64,000 nt of DNA from NCBI RefSeq assembly GCF_000759535.1, contig NZ_CP009455.1:2294001-2358000 (forward strand). Reading direction: 5' to 3'. Below the pieces are notes generated by a model. It did no database searches, was not told the DNA's origin, and saw only the letters and a list, made by a program, of their open reading frames with translations. The position numbers and the translations under genes were made by a program. The DNA is from Pseudomonas cremoricolorata (GTDB taxonomy: Bacteria > Pseudomonadota > Gammaproteobacteria > Pseudomonadales > Pseudomonadaceae). The stretch's first letter is position 1, and the number at the start of each line of letters is the position of its first letter. Shown one piece after another: positions 1 to 12,748 of this stretch.

Positions 1-1213
1 GATCTTCGGCATCATCAAGCCTTATCCGTCACCGCTGATCAGCGGCCGTGGCATCGATCTAGATTTCGCCTTCCTCGCCGGTTGCCTGGCATTGCTGGGC
101 CTGGGCCTGGTGATGATCACCTCGGCTTCGTCCGAAGTGGCCGCGCTGCAGTCGGGCAATCCGCTGTATCACATGATTCGCCATCTGGTTTACGTCGGCC
201 TGGGCGTTGCCGCCTGTGGCGTGACCATGCTGGTGCCGATTTCCACCTGGCAGCGCATGGGCTTCATGATGCTGGTGGGCGCCTTCGCCCTGCTGGTGCT
301 GGTGCTGGTGCCGGGCATCGGCCGGGAAGTGAACGGTTCGATGCGCTGGATCGGTTTCAGCTTCTTCAACGTTCAGCCCTCGGAAATCGCCAAGGTCTTC
401 GTGGTCATCTACCTGGCCGGCTACCTGGTACGCCGCCAGCAGGAAGTGCGCGAGAGCTGGATGGGCTTCTTCAAGCCGTTCATCGTCCTGCTGCCCATGG
501 CCGGTCTGCTGCTGATGGAGCCTGACTTTGGCGCCACCGTGGTGATGATGGGCGCCGCTGCGGCCATGCTGTTCCTCGGCGGGGTTGGGTTGTTCCGCTT
601 CAGCCTGATGGTGGTGCTGGCGGTGCTGGCGGTGTTCGTCCTGGTGCAGGCGCAGCCGTACCGGATGGCGCGACTGATTACCTTCACCGACCCGTGGTCG
701 GACCAGTTCGGTTCCGGTTACCAGCTGACCCAGGCGCTGATCGCGTTCGGACGCGGTGAATGGCTGGGCGTAGGCCTGGGCAACAGCGTACAGAAGCAGT
801 TCTACCTGCCTGAAGCGCACACCGACTTCGTGTTCTCGGTACTCGCCGAAGAACTGGGCGTGGTCGGAACCCTGTGCACCGTGGCGCTGTTTGTGTTCGT
901 CACCGTACGCGCACTGTACATCGGTTTGTGGGCCGAAAAGGCAAAGCAATTCTTCGCCGCCTACATGGCCTTCGGCCTGGCGTTTCTGTGGATCGGCCAG
1001 TTCCTCATCAACATCGGCGTGAACGTCGGCCTGCTGCCGACCAAAGGCCTGACCTTGCCTTTCCTCAGTTATGGCGGCAGCTCGCTGGTGATCTGCTGCG
1101 CCTGCGTAGGGCTGCTGCTGCGGATCGAGTGGGAGAGTCGAACGCATTTGGGCAGCGAAGAGCACGAATTCAACGAGAACGACTTTGCCGAGGAGCCCAC
1201 CCATGGTCGCTGA
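1..1213 (+). CDS. ftsW: Septal peptidoglycan polymerase FtsW (start codon just outside window)
   Basis: FtsW is the SEDS-family glycosyltransferase that polymerises septal peptidoglycan with its partner PBP3 in the inner membrane. The frame is open from base 2 (Ile-Phe-Gly-Ile-Ile-Lys). Base 1 is G, so the ATG probably lies two bases before the window and only the initiator is missing, which gives about 404 aa. About ten hydrophobic segments are visible. SEDS landmarks include NGSMRWI, QPSEIAK and, near the C-terminus, GLTLPFLSYGGSS, which is diagnostic of FtsW/RodA. The hydrophilic tail is acidic. The gene overlaps murG by 11 bp, and its place between peptidoglycan precursor genes favours FtsW over RodA. 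Confidence 0.96.
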   Translation, partial: IFGIIKPYPSPLISGRGIDLDFAFLAGCLALLGLGLVMITSASSEVAALQSGNPLYHMIRHLVYVGLGVAACGVTMLVPISTWQRMGFMMLVGAFALLVLVLVPGIGREVNGSMRWIGFSFFNVQPSEIAKVFVVIYLAGYLVRRQQEVRESWMGFFKPFIVLLPMAGLLLMEPDFGATVVMMGAAAAMLFLGGVGLFRFSLMVVLAVLAVFVLVQAQPYRMARLITFTDPWSDQFGSGYQLTQALIAFGRGEWLGVGLGNSVQKQFYLPEAHTDFVFSVLAEELGVVGTLCTVALFVFVTVRALYIGLWAEKAKQFFAAYMAFGLAFLWIGQFLINIGVNVGLLPTKGLTLPFLSYGGSSLVICCACVGLLLRIEWESRTHLGSEEHEFNENDFAEEPTHGR

Positions 1214-2274
1214 CGGCAAGAATGTACTGATCATGGCCGGCGGCACCGGGGGCCATGTGTTCCCGGCGCTGGCCTGCGCGCGCGAGTTCCAGGCCCGCGG
1301 CTACACCGTGCACTGGCTCGGCACGCCTCGCGGCATCGAGAATGAACTGGTGCCCCAGGCCGGACTGACCCTGCACCTGATTCAGGTCAGCGGCTTGCGC
1401 GGCAAGGGCAAGCTGTCTTTGCTCAAGGCGCCGTTGACGCTGGTCAAGGCCGTGCTGCAGGCCCGGCGCATCATGCAGGCACTCAAGCCTGTGTGCGTGC
1501 TTGGCTTCGGTGGCTATGTCACCGGCCCAGGTGGCGTCGCTGCAAGGCTGTGCGGCATCCCGCTGGTCATTCACGAACAAAATGCCCGCGCAGGCACGGC
1601 CAACCGCCTGCTGGTCCCGATGGCTGCACGGGTGTGCGAAGCCTTCCCGGACACCTTCGCCGCCAGCGACAAGCGCCGCACCACGGGTAATCCGGTGCGC
1701 GCCGAACTGTTCCTGGCAAGCCCACGCGCGCCTCTGGCCGAACGCCGCGCCAAGCTGCTGGTGCTCGGTGGCAGCCTGGGTGCGGAACCATTGAACAAAT
1801 TGCTACCTAAGGCCCTGTCGGAGGTCGCCCCCGAGCTGCGCCCCGAGGTGTTCCATCAGGCCGGCAAGCAACATGCGCAGGTCACCGCCGAGCGCTACCG
1901 CGAAGCGGGCGTCGACGCGCAGGTCGAACCCTTCATCAAGGACATGGCCCACGCCTATGGCTGGGCCGACATGGTGGTCTGCCGCGCAGGCGCGCTGACC
2001 GTCAGTGAGCTGGCGGCAGCCGGCCTGCCGTCGCTGCTGGTGCCGCTGCCCCATGCCATCGACGACCACCAGACCCACAATGCCCATTACCTGGCTGACG
2101 AGGGCGCTGCCTTCCTCATGCCACAAGCTACAACTGGCGCAGCGCAGCTCGCTGAACGCCTGAACGAGGTGCTGATGCAACCCGAGAAACTGAACACCAT
2201 GGCCGGCACCGCCCGCCGCCTGGCCAAGCCTGCTGCAACCAGCACCGTTGTCGAGATCTGCCTGGAGGTGGCCA

Positions 2275-2282
<8 letters not shown>
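1203..2282 (+). CDS. murG: UDP-GlcNAc:lipid I N-acetylglucosaminyltransferase MurG
   Basis: MurG adds GlcNAc from UDP-GlcNAc to lipid I on the cytoplasmic face of the membrane and forms lipid II. The chosen ATG gives 359 aa, the usual family length; an earlier in-frame start at 1185 lies deeper in ftsW and would add a non-conserved extension. The N-terminal glycine-rich loop [12 protein letters not shown] (about residues 12-23) and the second-domain loop LGGSLGA are intact. The segment [18 protein letters not shown] matches the UDP-GlcNAc site of this GT28 family. The stop overlaps the murC start by 8 bp, so translation is probably coupled. Confidence 0.97.
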
Positions 2283-4682
<2,400 letters not shown>

Positions 4683-4687
4683 CGGTC

Positions 4688-5557
4688 ATGCAAGGCGCGA
4701 TGGTACGTCATCAGCAACCCGCCACCGGCCGTAACAAGCCGGTGCCGCGCGGTGCCAGCCGACTGGAGGCCACCGAGCCGATGTCGGCGCGCCTGCCCAA
4801 GGCCAACTTCGGCTTCATCAAGCGTCTGTTGTGGCCGGTGTTGCTGGTCGCGGCAGGCTTCGGGGCCTATGAAGGGGCGATTCGCCTGATGCCCTACGCC
4901 GATCGGCCAATCAGCAAGATCGCCGTCCAGGGTGATCTGAGTTACATCAGCCAGAAGGCCGTGCAGCAACGGATCGCGCCCTTCGTGGCGGCAAGCTTCT
5001 TCAGCGTCGACCTTTCGGCGATGCGCGCCGAACTGGAAACCATGCCGTGGATCGCCCATGCCGAAGTTCGTCGGGTATGGCCCGACGAAGTGGTGGTGCG
5101 CCTGGAAGAGCAGCTACCGGTAGCCCGCTGGGGGGACGCGGCTTTGCTGAACAATCAGGGGCAGGCGTTCACGCCGCGCGAGCTGTCCAACTACCAGCAC
5201 CTGCCGCAGTTGGCCGGGCCGCAGCGTGCGCAGCAGAAAGTCATGCAGCAGTACCAGGTCCTGAGTCAGATGCTGCGTCCGCTGGGCTTCTCGATCGCCC
5301 GTCTGGAATTGCGCGAGCGTGGCAGCTGGTTCCTGACCACTGGCGCCAGCAGTTCCGGCCAGGGCATCGAGCTGCTGCTGGGGCGCGACAACCTGCTCGA
5401 GAAGATGCGCCGCTTCATTGCCATATACGACAAGACACTCAAAGAGCAGATCAACAACATCGCCCGCATTGATCTGCGCTACGCCAACGGCCTGGCCGTT
5501 GGCTGGCGGGAACCGATTGCACCGACGACGGCCCAACCCGCCGTTGCGAAGAATTAG
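4688..5557 (+). CDS. ftsQ: Cell division protein FtsQ
   Basis: FtsQ is the bitopic inner-membrane hub of the FtsQBL subcomplex, linking early and late divisome proteins. The 289-aa product has a cytoplasmic basic N-terminus of about 45 residues, one membrane segment ([17 protein letters not shown]) and a periplasmic POTRA domain that starts near [13 protein letters not shown], followed by the FtsQ beta domain ([19 protein letters not shown]). The gene begins 5 bp after ddlB and ends 14 bp before ftsA, in the standard dcw order. The C-terminal tail is rich in Pro, Thr and Ala, as is common in pseudomonads. Confidence 0.95.
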   Translation: MQGAMVRHQQPATGRNKPVPRGASRLEATEPMSARLPKANFGFIKRLLWPVLLVAAGFGAYEGAIRLMPYADRPISKIAVQGDLSYISQKAVQQRIAPFVAASFFSVDLSAMRAELETMPWIAHAEVRRVWPDEVVVRLEEQLPVARWGDAALLNNQGQAFTPRELSNYQHLPQLAGPQRAQQKVMQQYQVLSQMLRPLGFSIARLELRERGSWFLTTGASSSGQGIELLLGRDNLLEKMRRFIAIYDKTLKEQINNIARIDLRYANGLAVGWREPIAPTTAQPAVAKN

Positions 5558-5571
5558 AGAGAGGCAGGACC

Positions 5572-6828
5572 ATGGCAAACGCGCAGAGCGGCAAAATGAT
5601 CGTCGGGCTGGATATCGGCACCTCCAAGGTGGTGGCGCTGGTGGGTGAAGTCGCTGCCGACGGCACCCTGGAAATCGTTGGCATCGGCACCCACCCGTCC
5701 CGCGGCCTGAAGAAGGGCGTGGTGGTCAACATCGAATCGACCGTGCAGTCGATCCAGCGTGCCGTGGAGGAAGCCCAGCTGATGGCCGGCTGCCGCATCC
5801 ACTCGGCGTTCGTTGGCGTGGCCGGTAATCACATTCGTAGCCTCAACTCCCACGGCATCGTTGCCATTCGCGACCGCGAGGTCAGCGTCGCCGACCTCGA
5901 GCGCGTACTCGATGCCGCCCAGGCCGTGGCCATCCCCGCCGACCAGCGTGTGCTGCATACCCTGCCGCAGGACTACGTGATCGACAACCAGGAGGGCGTT
6001 CGCGAGCCACTGGGCATGTCGGGCGTGCGTCTGGAGGCCAAGGTCCACGTGGTCACCTGCGCGGTGAACGCGGCGCAGAACATCGAAAAGTGCGTGCGTC
6101 GCTGCGGCCTGGAAATCGACGACATCATCCTCGAGCAACTGGCCTCGGCCTATGCCGTGCTGACCGATGACGAAAAAGAGCTTGGGGTGTGCATCGTCGA
6201 CATCGGTGGCGGCACCACCGACATCGCGATCTTCACCGAGGGCGCCATTCGCCATACCGCGGTGATTCCGATTGCCGGTGACCAGGTCACCAATGACATT
6301 GCCATGGCCCTGCGCACCCCGACCCAGTACGCCGAGGAAATCAAGATTCGCTACGCCTGCGCCCTGGCCAAGCTGGCCAGCGCCGGCGAAACCATCAAGG
6401 TGCCAAGCGTCGGTGATCGTCCGCCGCGCGAACTGTCCCGCCAGGCCCTGGCCGAAGTGGTCGAGCCGCGCTACGACGAACTGTTCACGCTGATCCAGGC
6501 CGAGCTGCGTCGCAGCGGCTACGAAGACCTGATCCCGGCCGGCATCGTCCTCACCGGCGGCACCGCGAAGATGGAAGGTGCGGTCGAGCTGGCCGAAGAA
6601 ATTTTCCACATGCCGGTACGCCTGGGCGTGCCGCACAGCGTTCGGGGCCTGAGCGACGTGGTTCGCAACCCGATCTATTCCACCGGTGTGGGGCTGCTCA
6701 CCTACGGTCTGCACAAGCAGACCGACGATATGCCTCTGTCCGGCAACAGCAGCAACAACAGCTATGGCGAGGAACCGAAGGCCCCAGTGCTCGAACGCTT
6801 CAAGCGCTGGGTCCAGGGCAACTTCTAA
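5572..6828 (+). CDS. ftsA: Cell division protein FtsA
   Basis: FtsA is the actin-like ATPase that anchors FtsZ polymers to the inner membrane and recruits later division proteins. It is 418 aa. The N-terminal phosphate loop GLDIGTSKVVAL and the second nucleotide loop VDIGGGTTDIAIF are clear, as is TGGTAKMEG near the adenosine site. The last residues (LERFKRWVQGNF) form the expected amphipathic membrane-targeting helix. The RBS GAGAGAGG lies just ahead of the ATG. ftsZ follows after 55 bp. Confidence 0.97.
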   Translation: MANAQSGKMIVGLDIGTSKVVALVGEVAADGTLEIVGIGTHPSRGLKKGVVVNIESTVQSIQRAVEEAQLMAGCRIHSAFVGVAGNHIRSLNSHGIVAIRDREVSVADLERVLDAAQAVAIPADQRVLHTLPQDYVIDNQEGVREPLGMSGVRLEAKVHVVTCAVNAAQNIEKCVRRCGLEIDDIILEQLASAYAVLTDDEKELGVCIVDIGGGTTDIAIFTEGAIRHTAVIPIAGDQVTNDIAMALRTPTQYAEEIKIRYACALAKLASAGETIKVPSVGDRPPRELSRQALAEVVEPRYDELFTLIQAELRRSGYEDLIPAGIVLTGGTAKMEGAVELAEEIFHMPVRLGVPHSVRGLSDVVRNPIYSTGVGLLTYGLHKQTDDMPLSGNSSNNSYGEEPKAPVLERFKRWVQGNF

Positions 6829-6883
6829 GTTTCACAGCAGTCGTGGTAGGCGCAACAACTAGAGAACTGTAAGGAGAGGGAAA

Positions 6884-8086
6884 ATGTTCGAGCTCGTAGA
6901 CAACGTCCCGCAAAGCCCGGTCATCAAAGTGATCGGCGTCGGTGGCGGCGGTGGCAACGCCGTCAACCACATGGTCAAAAGCAACATCGAAGGTGTGGAG
7001 TTCATCTGCGCCAACACCGATGCCCAGGCACTCAAGAGCATTGGTGCGCGCACCATCCTGCAACTGGGTACCGGCGTCACCAAGGGCCTGGGTGCTGGCG
7101 CCAATCCGGAAGTCGGTCGTCAGGCCGCTCTGGAAGACCGTGAGCGCATCGCCGAGGTGCTGCAGGGCACCAACATGGTGTTCATCACTACCGGCATGGG
7201 CGGTGGTACCGGTACCGGTGCCGCACCGATCATCGCCGAAGTGGCGAAAGAGATGGGCATCCTCACCGTTGCCGTGGTGACCCGTCCGTTCCCGTTCGAA
7301 GGTCGCAAGCGCATGCAGATCGCCGATGAAGGCATCCGCATGCTGGCCGAGAGCGTCGACTCGTTGATCACCATCCCCAACGAAAAACTGCTGACCATCC
7401 TCGGCAAGGACGCCAGCTTGCTGTCCGCCTTCGCCAAGGCTGACGACGTGTTGGCCGGTGCCGTTCGCGGTATCTCGGACATCATCAAGCGTCCAGGCAT
7501 GATCAACGTCGACTTCGCCGACGTGCGCACCGTGATGGGCGAAATGGGCATGGCGATGATGGGTACCGGCTGCGCCAGCGGCCCGAACCGCGCCCGCGAA
7601 GCCACCGAGGCGGCGATCCGCAATCCGCTGCTCGAAGACGTCAACCTGCAAGGCGCGCGTGGCATTCTGGTGAACATCACCGCAGGTCCTGACCTGTCGC
7701 TGGGTGAGTACTCCGATGTCGGTAGCATCATCGAAGCGTTCGCCTCCGACCACGCCATGGTCAAGGTCGGCACCGTGATCGATCCGGACATGCGTGACGA
7801 GCTGCACGTGACCGTCGTGGCCACCGGCCTGGGCGCGCGCATCGAGAAGCCGGTCAAGGTCATCGACAACACCCTGCAGACTGCCCAGGCAGCCTTCGAG
7901 GCGTCGAACCCTGCCCAGCCAGCCCGTCCTGCCGAGCAGCCGTCGGTCAACTACCGTGACCTGGAACGCCCGACCGTCATGCGCAACCAGGCCCACGCCG
8001 GTGCAGCCGCTGCGGCCAAGGCCAACCCTCAGGATGACCTGGACTACCTGGACATCCCGGCCTTCCTGCGTCGTCAGGCCGATTAA
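6884..8086 (+). CDS. ftsZ: Cell division GTPase FtsZ
   Basis: FtsZ is the tubulin-like GTPase that forms the cytokinetic ring at midcell. The 400-aa product has the GGGGNAVN loop near the N-terminus, the tubulin signature GGGTGTGAAP, the synergy (T7) loop NVDFADVRTVM and a variable linker rich in Pro and Ala. It ends in the conserved C-terminal peptide DYLDIPAFLRRQAD, which binds FtsA and ZipA. A strong RBS (AAGGAGAGGG) precedes the ATG. The gene is separated from lpxC by 112 bp that contain a long inverted repeat. Confidence 0.98.
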   Translation: MFELVDNVPQSPVIKVIGVGGGGGNAVNHMVKSNIEGVEFICANTDAQALKSIGARTILQLGTGVTKGLGAGANPEVGRQAALEDRERIAEVLQGTNMVFITTGMGGGTGTGAAPIIAEVAKEMGILTVAVVTRPFPFEGRKRMQIADEGIRMLAESVDSLITIPNEKLLTILGKDASLLSAFAKADDVLAGAVRGISDIIKRPGMINVDFADVRTVMGEMGMAMMGTGCASGPNRAREATEAAIRNPLLEDVNLQGARGILVNITAGPDLSLGEYSDVGSIIEAFASDHAMVKVGTVIDPDMRDELHVTVVATGLGARIEKPVKVIDNTLQTAQAAFEASNPAQPARPAEQPSVNYRDLERPTVMRNQAHAGAAAAAKANPQDDLDYLDIPAFLRRQAD

Positions 8087-8113
8087 TGGAATTTATCAGG
8101 GGTATAGGGGTGA

Positions 8114-8168
8114 TTGGTATTCAGCAAAGGTCGGCTCTGGTATTATTTCCAACCTTTGTTGATACCAA
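8114..8168. repeat. Long imperfect inverted repeat between ftsZ and lpxC
   Basis: The left arm TTGGTATTCAGCAAAGGT (8114-8131) pairs with ACCTTTGTTGATACCAA (8152-8168) with one bulge and one G-U or mismatch position. The loop is 20 nt. No T run follows, so it is not a classic terminator. The loop contains TATTAT (8141-8146), which could be the -10 of an lpxC promoter, although no good -35 sits at the right distance. It could be an RNA processing or stability hairpin, or a protein site. Confidence 0.6.
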
Positions 8169-8198
8169 TTCGCAATTAGCGCTGAAGCGGCCAATGCC

Positions 8199-9110
8199 AT
8201 GATTAGACAACGCACCCTGAAGAACACCATCCGCGCCACCGGCATCGGTCTGCATTCCGGGGAGAAGGTCTACCTGACCCTCAAGCCGGCGCCCATCGAT
8301 ACCGGTATCGTCTTTCGTCGTGCCGATCTCGATCCTGTGGTCGAGATCGCTGCACGTGCGGCCAATGTTGGCGAGACCACCATGTCGACCACGCTGGTCA
8401 ACGGTGACATCAAGGTCGATACCGTCGAGCACCTGCTTTCCGCCATGGCGGGCCTGGGCATCGATAACGCCTACGTCGAGCTCTCCGCCTCGGAAGTGCC
8501 GATCATGGATGGTAGCGCAGGCCCCTTCGTATTCCTGATTCAGTCCGCCGGCCTGGAAGAACAGGACGCACCCAAGAAGTTCATCCGTATCCTGCGTGAG
8601 GTAACCGTGGTAGAGGGCGACAAGCGCGCCACCTTCCTGCCTTTCGAAGGGTTCAAGGTGAGCTTCGAGATCGACTTCGATCACCCGGTACTGCGTGACC
8701 GTACCCAAAGCGCCAGTGTCGACTTCTCCAGCACGTCGTTCGTCAAGGAAGTCAGCCGCGCCCGTACTTTCGGGTTCATGCGCGACATCGAGTACCTGCG
8801 CAAGCACAACCTCGCACTGGGCGGTAGCGTCGAGAACGCCATCGTGGTCGATGAGGAGGGCGTGCTCAACGAAGATGGTCTTCGTTATGAAGACGAATTC
8901 GTCAAGCACAAGATCCTCGATGCCATTGGCGATCTTTACCTGCTGGGCAACAGCCTGATCGGCGAGTTCAAGGGCTTCAAGTCCGGCCACTCGCTGAACA
9001 ACCAGCTGCTGCGCAAGCTGATTGCCGAAACTGATGCTTGGGAAGTGGTCGTTTTCGAAGATGCCAGTACGGCACCGATCTCCTACATGCGCCCTGTTGC
9101 AGCCGTGTAG
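8199..9110 (+). CDS. lpxC: UDP-3-O-acyl-N-acetylglucosamine deacetylase LpxC
   Basis: LpxC is the zinc enzyme that catalyses the committed step of lipid A synthesis, removing acetate from UDP-3-O-acyl-GlcNAc in the cytosol. The 303-aa product carries the zinc ligands and catalytic motif: VEHLLSAM in the first domain and [15 protein letters not shown] in the second, with substrate residues [11 protein letters not shown] between them. It is at the standard end of the dcw cluster and is followed directly by a strong intrinsic terminator. In other gammaproteobacteria LpxC is controlled by proteolysis; nothing in this sequence addresses that. Confidence 0.98.
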   Translation: MIRQRTLKNTIRATGIGLHSGEKVYLTLKPAPIDTGIVFRRADLDPVVEIAARAANVGETTMSTTLVNGDIKVDTVEHLLSAMAGLGIDNAYVELSASEVPIMDGSAGPFVFLIQSAGLEEQDAPKKFIRILREVTVVEGDKRATFLPFEGFKVSFEIDFDHPVLRDRTQSASVDFSSTSFVKEVSRARTFGFMRDIEYLRKHNLALGGSVENAIVVDEEGVLNEDGLRYEDEFVKHKILDAIGDLYLLGNSLIGEFKGFKSGHSLNNQLLRKLIAETDAWEVVVFEDASTAPISYMRPVAAV

Positions 9111-9134
9111 TTTCGAACACTCTCTAGTTGTTGA

Positions 9135-9158
9135 GGCCACCTTCGGGTGGCCTTTTTT
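9135..9158 (+). terminator. Intrinsic terminator after lpxC
   Basis: A perfect 7-bp GC-rich stem GGCCACC/GGTGGCC (9135-9141 and 9146-9152) with a stable TTCG tetraloop is followed by six T residues. It closes the rightward dcw-lpxC transcription unit 25 bp after the lpxC stop. Confidence 0.92.
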
Positions 9159-9198
9159 ATGCGTGCCGGTGGGCCATCTGGGGCTTGCAATGCAACCG

Positions 9199-9654
9199 TC
9201 AGTTCTTGCTTTTCCCATGGGCGGCCAGGCGTTCCAGTGCTGCGCGCAGTTTCGGGTCGGCGATACCTTCAGCCGAATCGCGGATGCTTTCGCTGGCCTG
9301 GGCCGACAGTGCTGGCGCGTGGCCGGCTGATCTGCCCGCGGTGATGGGTGGTTGCACCTTGAACAGGATCCGGCTGAGGTTGGCGAATGCCTCCAGTGCC
9401 TGCAACTGGCGCTGCAGGCGTCTTTGCTGGTAACGCAGGCGTGTGGCCCAGTGACCGTCGGTGACCACCAGCAGCAATACGCCATCGCGCCACGAGGCGA
9501 TATGGCAATGGGCGCGGGCGGCCGGTTGCAGCTGACTTTCCAGCAGGCGCTGCAGATGGGCGATGCGCTCGGCCTGATTGAGCAGCAGGCGCAGCGGCCG
9601 CGCCTGGCGCAGCAGGGCAGAGGGGGGCAGGGCGGATGGGGGCTTGTAAGCCAT
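9199..9654 (-). CDS. dciA: DUF721 protein, DciA-type replicative helicase loader/operator
   Basis: The 151-aa protein matches the DUF721/DciA family. DciA acts on the replicative helicase DnaB at replication initiation in bacteria that lack DnaC or DnaI. The N-terminal half (about residues 15-100) carries the DUF721 fold, with an LNQAERIAHLQRLLESQL helix and the WRDGVLLLVVTDGHWATRLRYQ strand-helix segment. The C-terminal part is low-complexity and likely disordered. It is transcribed leftward between lpxC and secA, the position I recall for the P. aeruginosa gene shown to be DciA. The ATG at 9654 gives the full domain. Confidence 0.85.
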   Translation of the reverse strand: MAYKPPSALPPSALLRQARPLRLLLNQAERIAHLQRLLESQLQPAARAHCHIASWRDGVLLLVVTDGHWATRLRYQQRRLQRQLQALEAFANLSRILFKVQPPITAGRSAGHAPALSAQASESIRDSAEGIADPKLRAALERLAAHGKSKN

Positions 9655-9994
9655 GGCGGGTCTGCAACTAACGGCGAGTCGCGCAGTCTAGCAGAACTGC
9701 ATCGAGCCATTGGCGCGCTGCCCGTCACAGGCTACCCGAAGGGCTTGGCCAGGGGCGAATTCGCTGATCCAGATCATGGCTGCACGCTTTCATGTTGGCA
9801 TGCCTTGAACTTGGAAATAATGACCTTATGTTACAAACCGCCCCTGCCAAAGCGCTGTGCCAGCATCGTGGACATCCACCACTTTCCTCACCATCGTTTC
9901 CGGGTAGAATGCTCGTTCGCATGCAGCCGCTGCTGGCTGCACGGGCGACTCACGGGGCCGCCCTCCATCCCCACGTGTGGAAGATCCTGCCTAT
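9655..9994 (+). other. Divergent dciA-secA intergenic region
   Basis: These 340 bases hold no convincing gene. Possible secA promoters are TTGAAC (9805-9810) with TATGTT 16 bp downstream (9827-9832), and a TAGAAT -10 (9905-9910) with no good -35. A 7-bp hairpin TGCAGCC/GGCTGCA (9922-9928 and 9935-9941) lies 54 bp ahead of secA. A short frame from ATG 9909 or 9921 runs through the secA start to a stop at 10011-10013, but it lacks a visible RBS. Confidence 0.4.
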
Positions 9995-12733
9995 ATGTTT
10001 GCGCCTTTGTTAAAGAAACTTTTTGGAAGCAAGAACGAGCGTGAGGTCAAACGCATGCTCAAGACGGTCAGCACCGTCAATGCCTTCGAAGAGAAAATGG
10101 TGGCCCTCTCCGACGAGCAGCTGCGCGCCAAGACCGCAGAGTTCAAAGAGCGCCTGGCCAAAGGCGAGACTCTTGATCAACTGTTGCCAGAAGCGTTCGC
10201 CGTCGCCCGTGAGGCCGGCAAGCGCGTCATGGGCATGCGCCACTTCGACGTCCAGCTGATTGGCGGCATGACTTTGCACGAAGGCATGATCGCGGAAATG
10301 CGTACCGGTGAGGGCAAGACCCTGGTCGGTACCCTGGCGGTATACCTCAACGCGCTGTCGGGCAAAGGCGTGCACGTGGTCACGGTGAACGACTACCTCG
10401 CTCGCCGCGACGCCAACTGGATGCGTCCGCTGTACGAGTTCCTCGGTCTGTCGGTGGGCATCGTTTCCGCCTTCCAGCCGCCGGAAGACAAGCGCGCCGC
10501 CTACGGCGCAGACATCACCTACGGCACCAACAACGAATTCGGTTTCGACTACCTGCGCGACAATATGGCGTTCAGCCAGGAAGAGAAATTCCAGCGCGAA
10601 CTCAATTTCGCGGTCATCGACGAAGTCGACTCGATCCTCATCGACGAAGCGCGTACGCCGTTGATCATCTCCGGCCAGGCCGAAGACAGCTCCAAGCTGT
10701 ACATCGAGATCAACCGCCTGATCCCGACCCTGACCCAGCACATCGAGGAAGTCGAAGGCCAGGTCACCCAGGCGGGCCACTACACCATCGATGAAAAAAC
10801 CCGTCAGGTCGAACTCAACGAGGCCGGTCACCAGTTTATCGAGGAAATGCTCACCGAAGCCGGCCTGCTGGCCGAGGGCGAGAGCCTCTACTCGGCGCAT
10901 AACCTGGGCCTGTTGACCCACGTGTATGCCGGTCTGCGTGCGCACAAGCTGTTCCACCGCAACGTCGAGTACATCGTTCAGGACGGTCAGGTTCTGCTGA
11001 TCGACGAGCACACCGGCCGGACCATGCCGGGCCGCCGCCTGTCCGAAGGCCTGCACCAGGCCATCGAGGCCAAGGAAAACCTCAATATCCAGGCCGAAAG
11101 CCAGACCCTGGCCTCGACCACCTTCCAGAACTACTTCCGCCTGTACAACAAGCTCTCGGGCATGACCGGCACCGCCGACACCGAAGCGTTCGAATTCGCT
11201 CAGATCTACCAGCTCAACGTCATGGTGATTCCGCCGAACAAGCCATTGGCGCGCAAGGACTTCAACGACCTGGTGTACCTGACCTCCGACGAGAAGTACC
11301 AGGCCATCATCGCCGACATCCGCGAAAGCATGGCCCAGGATCGTCCGGTGCTGGTCGGTACCGCCACCATCGAGACCTCCGAGCACATGTCGCGCCTGCT
11401 GGCTCAGGAAGGCATCGAGCACAAGGTCCTGAACGCCAAGTACCACGAGAAGGAAGCCGAGATCATCGCCCAGGCCGGCCGTCCGGGCGCGCTGACCATC
11501 GCCACCAACATGGCCGGTCGCGGTACCGACATCCTGCTGGGGGGTAACTGGGAAGCTGAAGTCGCTGCCCTTGAAGACCCATCCGCCGAGCAGATCGCGC
11601 AGATCAAGGCCGACTGGCAGAAGCGTCACCAGCAAGTCATCGAAGCCGGTGGCCTGCACGTGATCGCCTCCGAGCGCCACGAATCGCGGCGTATCGACAA
11701 CCAGCTGCGCGGCCGTTCCGGCCGTCAGGGCGACCCGGGTTCGAGCCGCTTCTACCTGTCGCTGGAAGACAGCCTGATGCGCATCTTCGCCTCCGACCGG
11801 GTGAAGAACTTCATGAAGGCGCTGGGCATGCAGTCCGGCGAGGCCATCGAGCACCGCATGGTCACCAACGCCATCGAGAAGGCCCAGCGCAAGGTCGAAG
11901 GGCGCAACTTCGATATCCGTAAGCAATTGCTCGAATACGACGACGTGGCCAACGAGCAGCGCAAGGTGATCTACCACATGCGCAACAGCTTGCTGGCCGC
12001 CGAGAACATCGGTGAGACCATCGTCGCCTTCCGCCAGGAAGTGCTCGATGCCACCATCAGCCAGCACATTCCGCCGCAATCGCTGCCTGAACAGTGGGAT
12101 GTGGCCGGTCTGGAAGCGGCGCTGGCCAGCGACTTCGGCATGAAGCTGCCGATTCAGCAGTGGCTGGACGAAGACGATCACCTCTACGAAGAAACCCTGC
12201 GCGAAAAACTGCTCAGCGAAATCACTACGGCCTACACCGAGAAGGAAGATCAGGCCGGCGAAGAGGCCCTGCGCACCTTCGAGAAGCAGATTCTGCTGCG
12301 CGTGCTCGACGACCTGTGGAAAGACCACCTCTCCACCATGGATCACCTGCGTCACGGTATTCACCTGCGCGGTTACGCGCAGAAGAACCCCAAGCAGGAA
12401 TACAAGCGCGAGTCGTTCACCCTGTTCCAGGAGCTGCTCGAGTCGATCAAGCGCGACGCCATTCGTGTGCTGTCGCACGTCCAGGTGCGCCAGGAAGACC
12501 CGGCCGAGGAAGAGGCGCGTCTGCGCCGCGACGCTGAAGAGCTGGCCAGCCGCATGCAATTCGAACATGCGCCGGCACCGGGCCTGGAAGCTGAAACCCA
12601 GCAGGGCGAAGAGCCTGGCGAAGTCGCAGTGGCCGCTGCTCCGGTGCGCAACGACCTCAAGTTGGGGCGCAACGAGCCGTGCTGGTGCGGTTCGGGCAAG
12701 AAGTTCAAGCATTGCCACGGGCAGATCGAGTAA
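9995..12733 (+). CDS. secA: Preprotein translocase ATPase SecA
   Basis: SecA is the motor that drives unfolded preproteins through SecYEG. The product is 912 aa, the normal size. Walker A (RTGEGKT), the DEAD-like [21 protein letters not shown] region (read as two pieces), the helicase motif [13 protein letters not shown] and the arginine-rich [13 protein letters not shown] are intact. The tail contains the zinc site [13 protein letters not shown], which binds SecB and phospholipid. I chose ATG 9995 ([11 protein letters not shown]), because the in-frame start at 9977 adds six residues not typical of the family. Two hairpins follow the stop. Confidence 0.98.
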   Translation: MFAPLLKKLFGSKNEREVKRMLKTVSTVNAFEEKMVALSDEQLRAKTAEFKERLAKGETLDQLLPEAFAVAREAGKRVMGMRHFDVQLIGGMTLHEGMIAEMRTGEGKTLVGTLAVYLNALSGKGVHVVTVNDYLARRDANWMRPLYEFLGLSVGIVSAFQPPEDKRAAYGADITYGTNNEFGFDYLRDNMAFSQEEKFQRELNFAVIDEVDSILIDEARTPLIISGQAEDSSKLYIEINRLIPTLTQHIEEVEGQVTQAGHYTIDEKTRQVELNEAGHQFIEEMLTEAGLLAEGESLYSAHNLGLLTHVYAGLRAHKLFHRNVEYIVQDGQVLLIDEHTGRTMPGRRLSEGLHQAIEAKENLNIQAESQTLASTTFQNYFRLYNKLSGMTGTADTEAFEFAQIYQLNVMVIPPNKPLARKDFNDLVYLTSDEKYQAIIADIRESMAQDRPVLVGTATIETSEHMSRLLAQEGIEHKVLNAKYHEKEAEIIAQAGRPGALTIATNMAGRGTDILLGGNWEAEVAALEDPSAEQIAQIKADWQKRHQQVIEAGGLHVIASERHESRRIDNQLRGRSGRQGDPGSSRFYLSLEDSLMRIFASDRVKNFMKALGMQSGEAIEHRMVTNAIEKAQRKVEGRNFDIRKQLLEYDDVANEQRKVIYHMRNSLLAAENIGETIVAFRQEVLDATISQHIPPQSLPEQWDVAGLEAALASDFGMKLPIQQWLDEDDHLYEETLREKLLSEITTAYTEKEDQAGEEALRTFEKQILLRVLDDLWKDHLSTMDHLRHGIHLRGYAQKNPKQEYKRESFTLFQELLESIKRDAIRVLSHVQVRQEDPAEEEARLRRDAEELASRMQFEHAPAPGLEAETQQGEEPGEVAVAAAPVRNDLKLGRNEPCWCGSGKKFKHCHGQIE

Positions 12734-12748
12734 CCAGGCCCGTCATCC

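Noticed and set aside
4688..5557. Alternative later ftsQ start
   Set aside because: A later ATG (MSARLPK, about residue 32) is possible, but ATG 4688 lies 5 bp after ddlB and gives the usual length with the basic cytoplasmic tail.
10010..12718. A 902-codon frame on the minus strand opposite secA
   Set aside because: It mirrors the GC-biased codons of secA, has a His/Val/Leu/Gln-rich shadow composition, no RBS and no domain. secA itself is certain.
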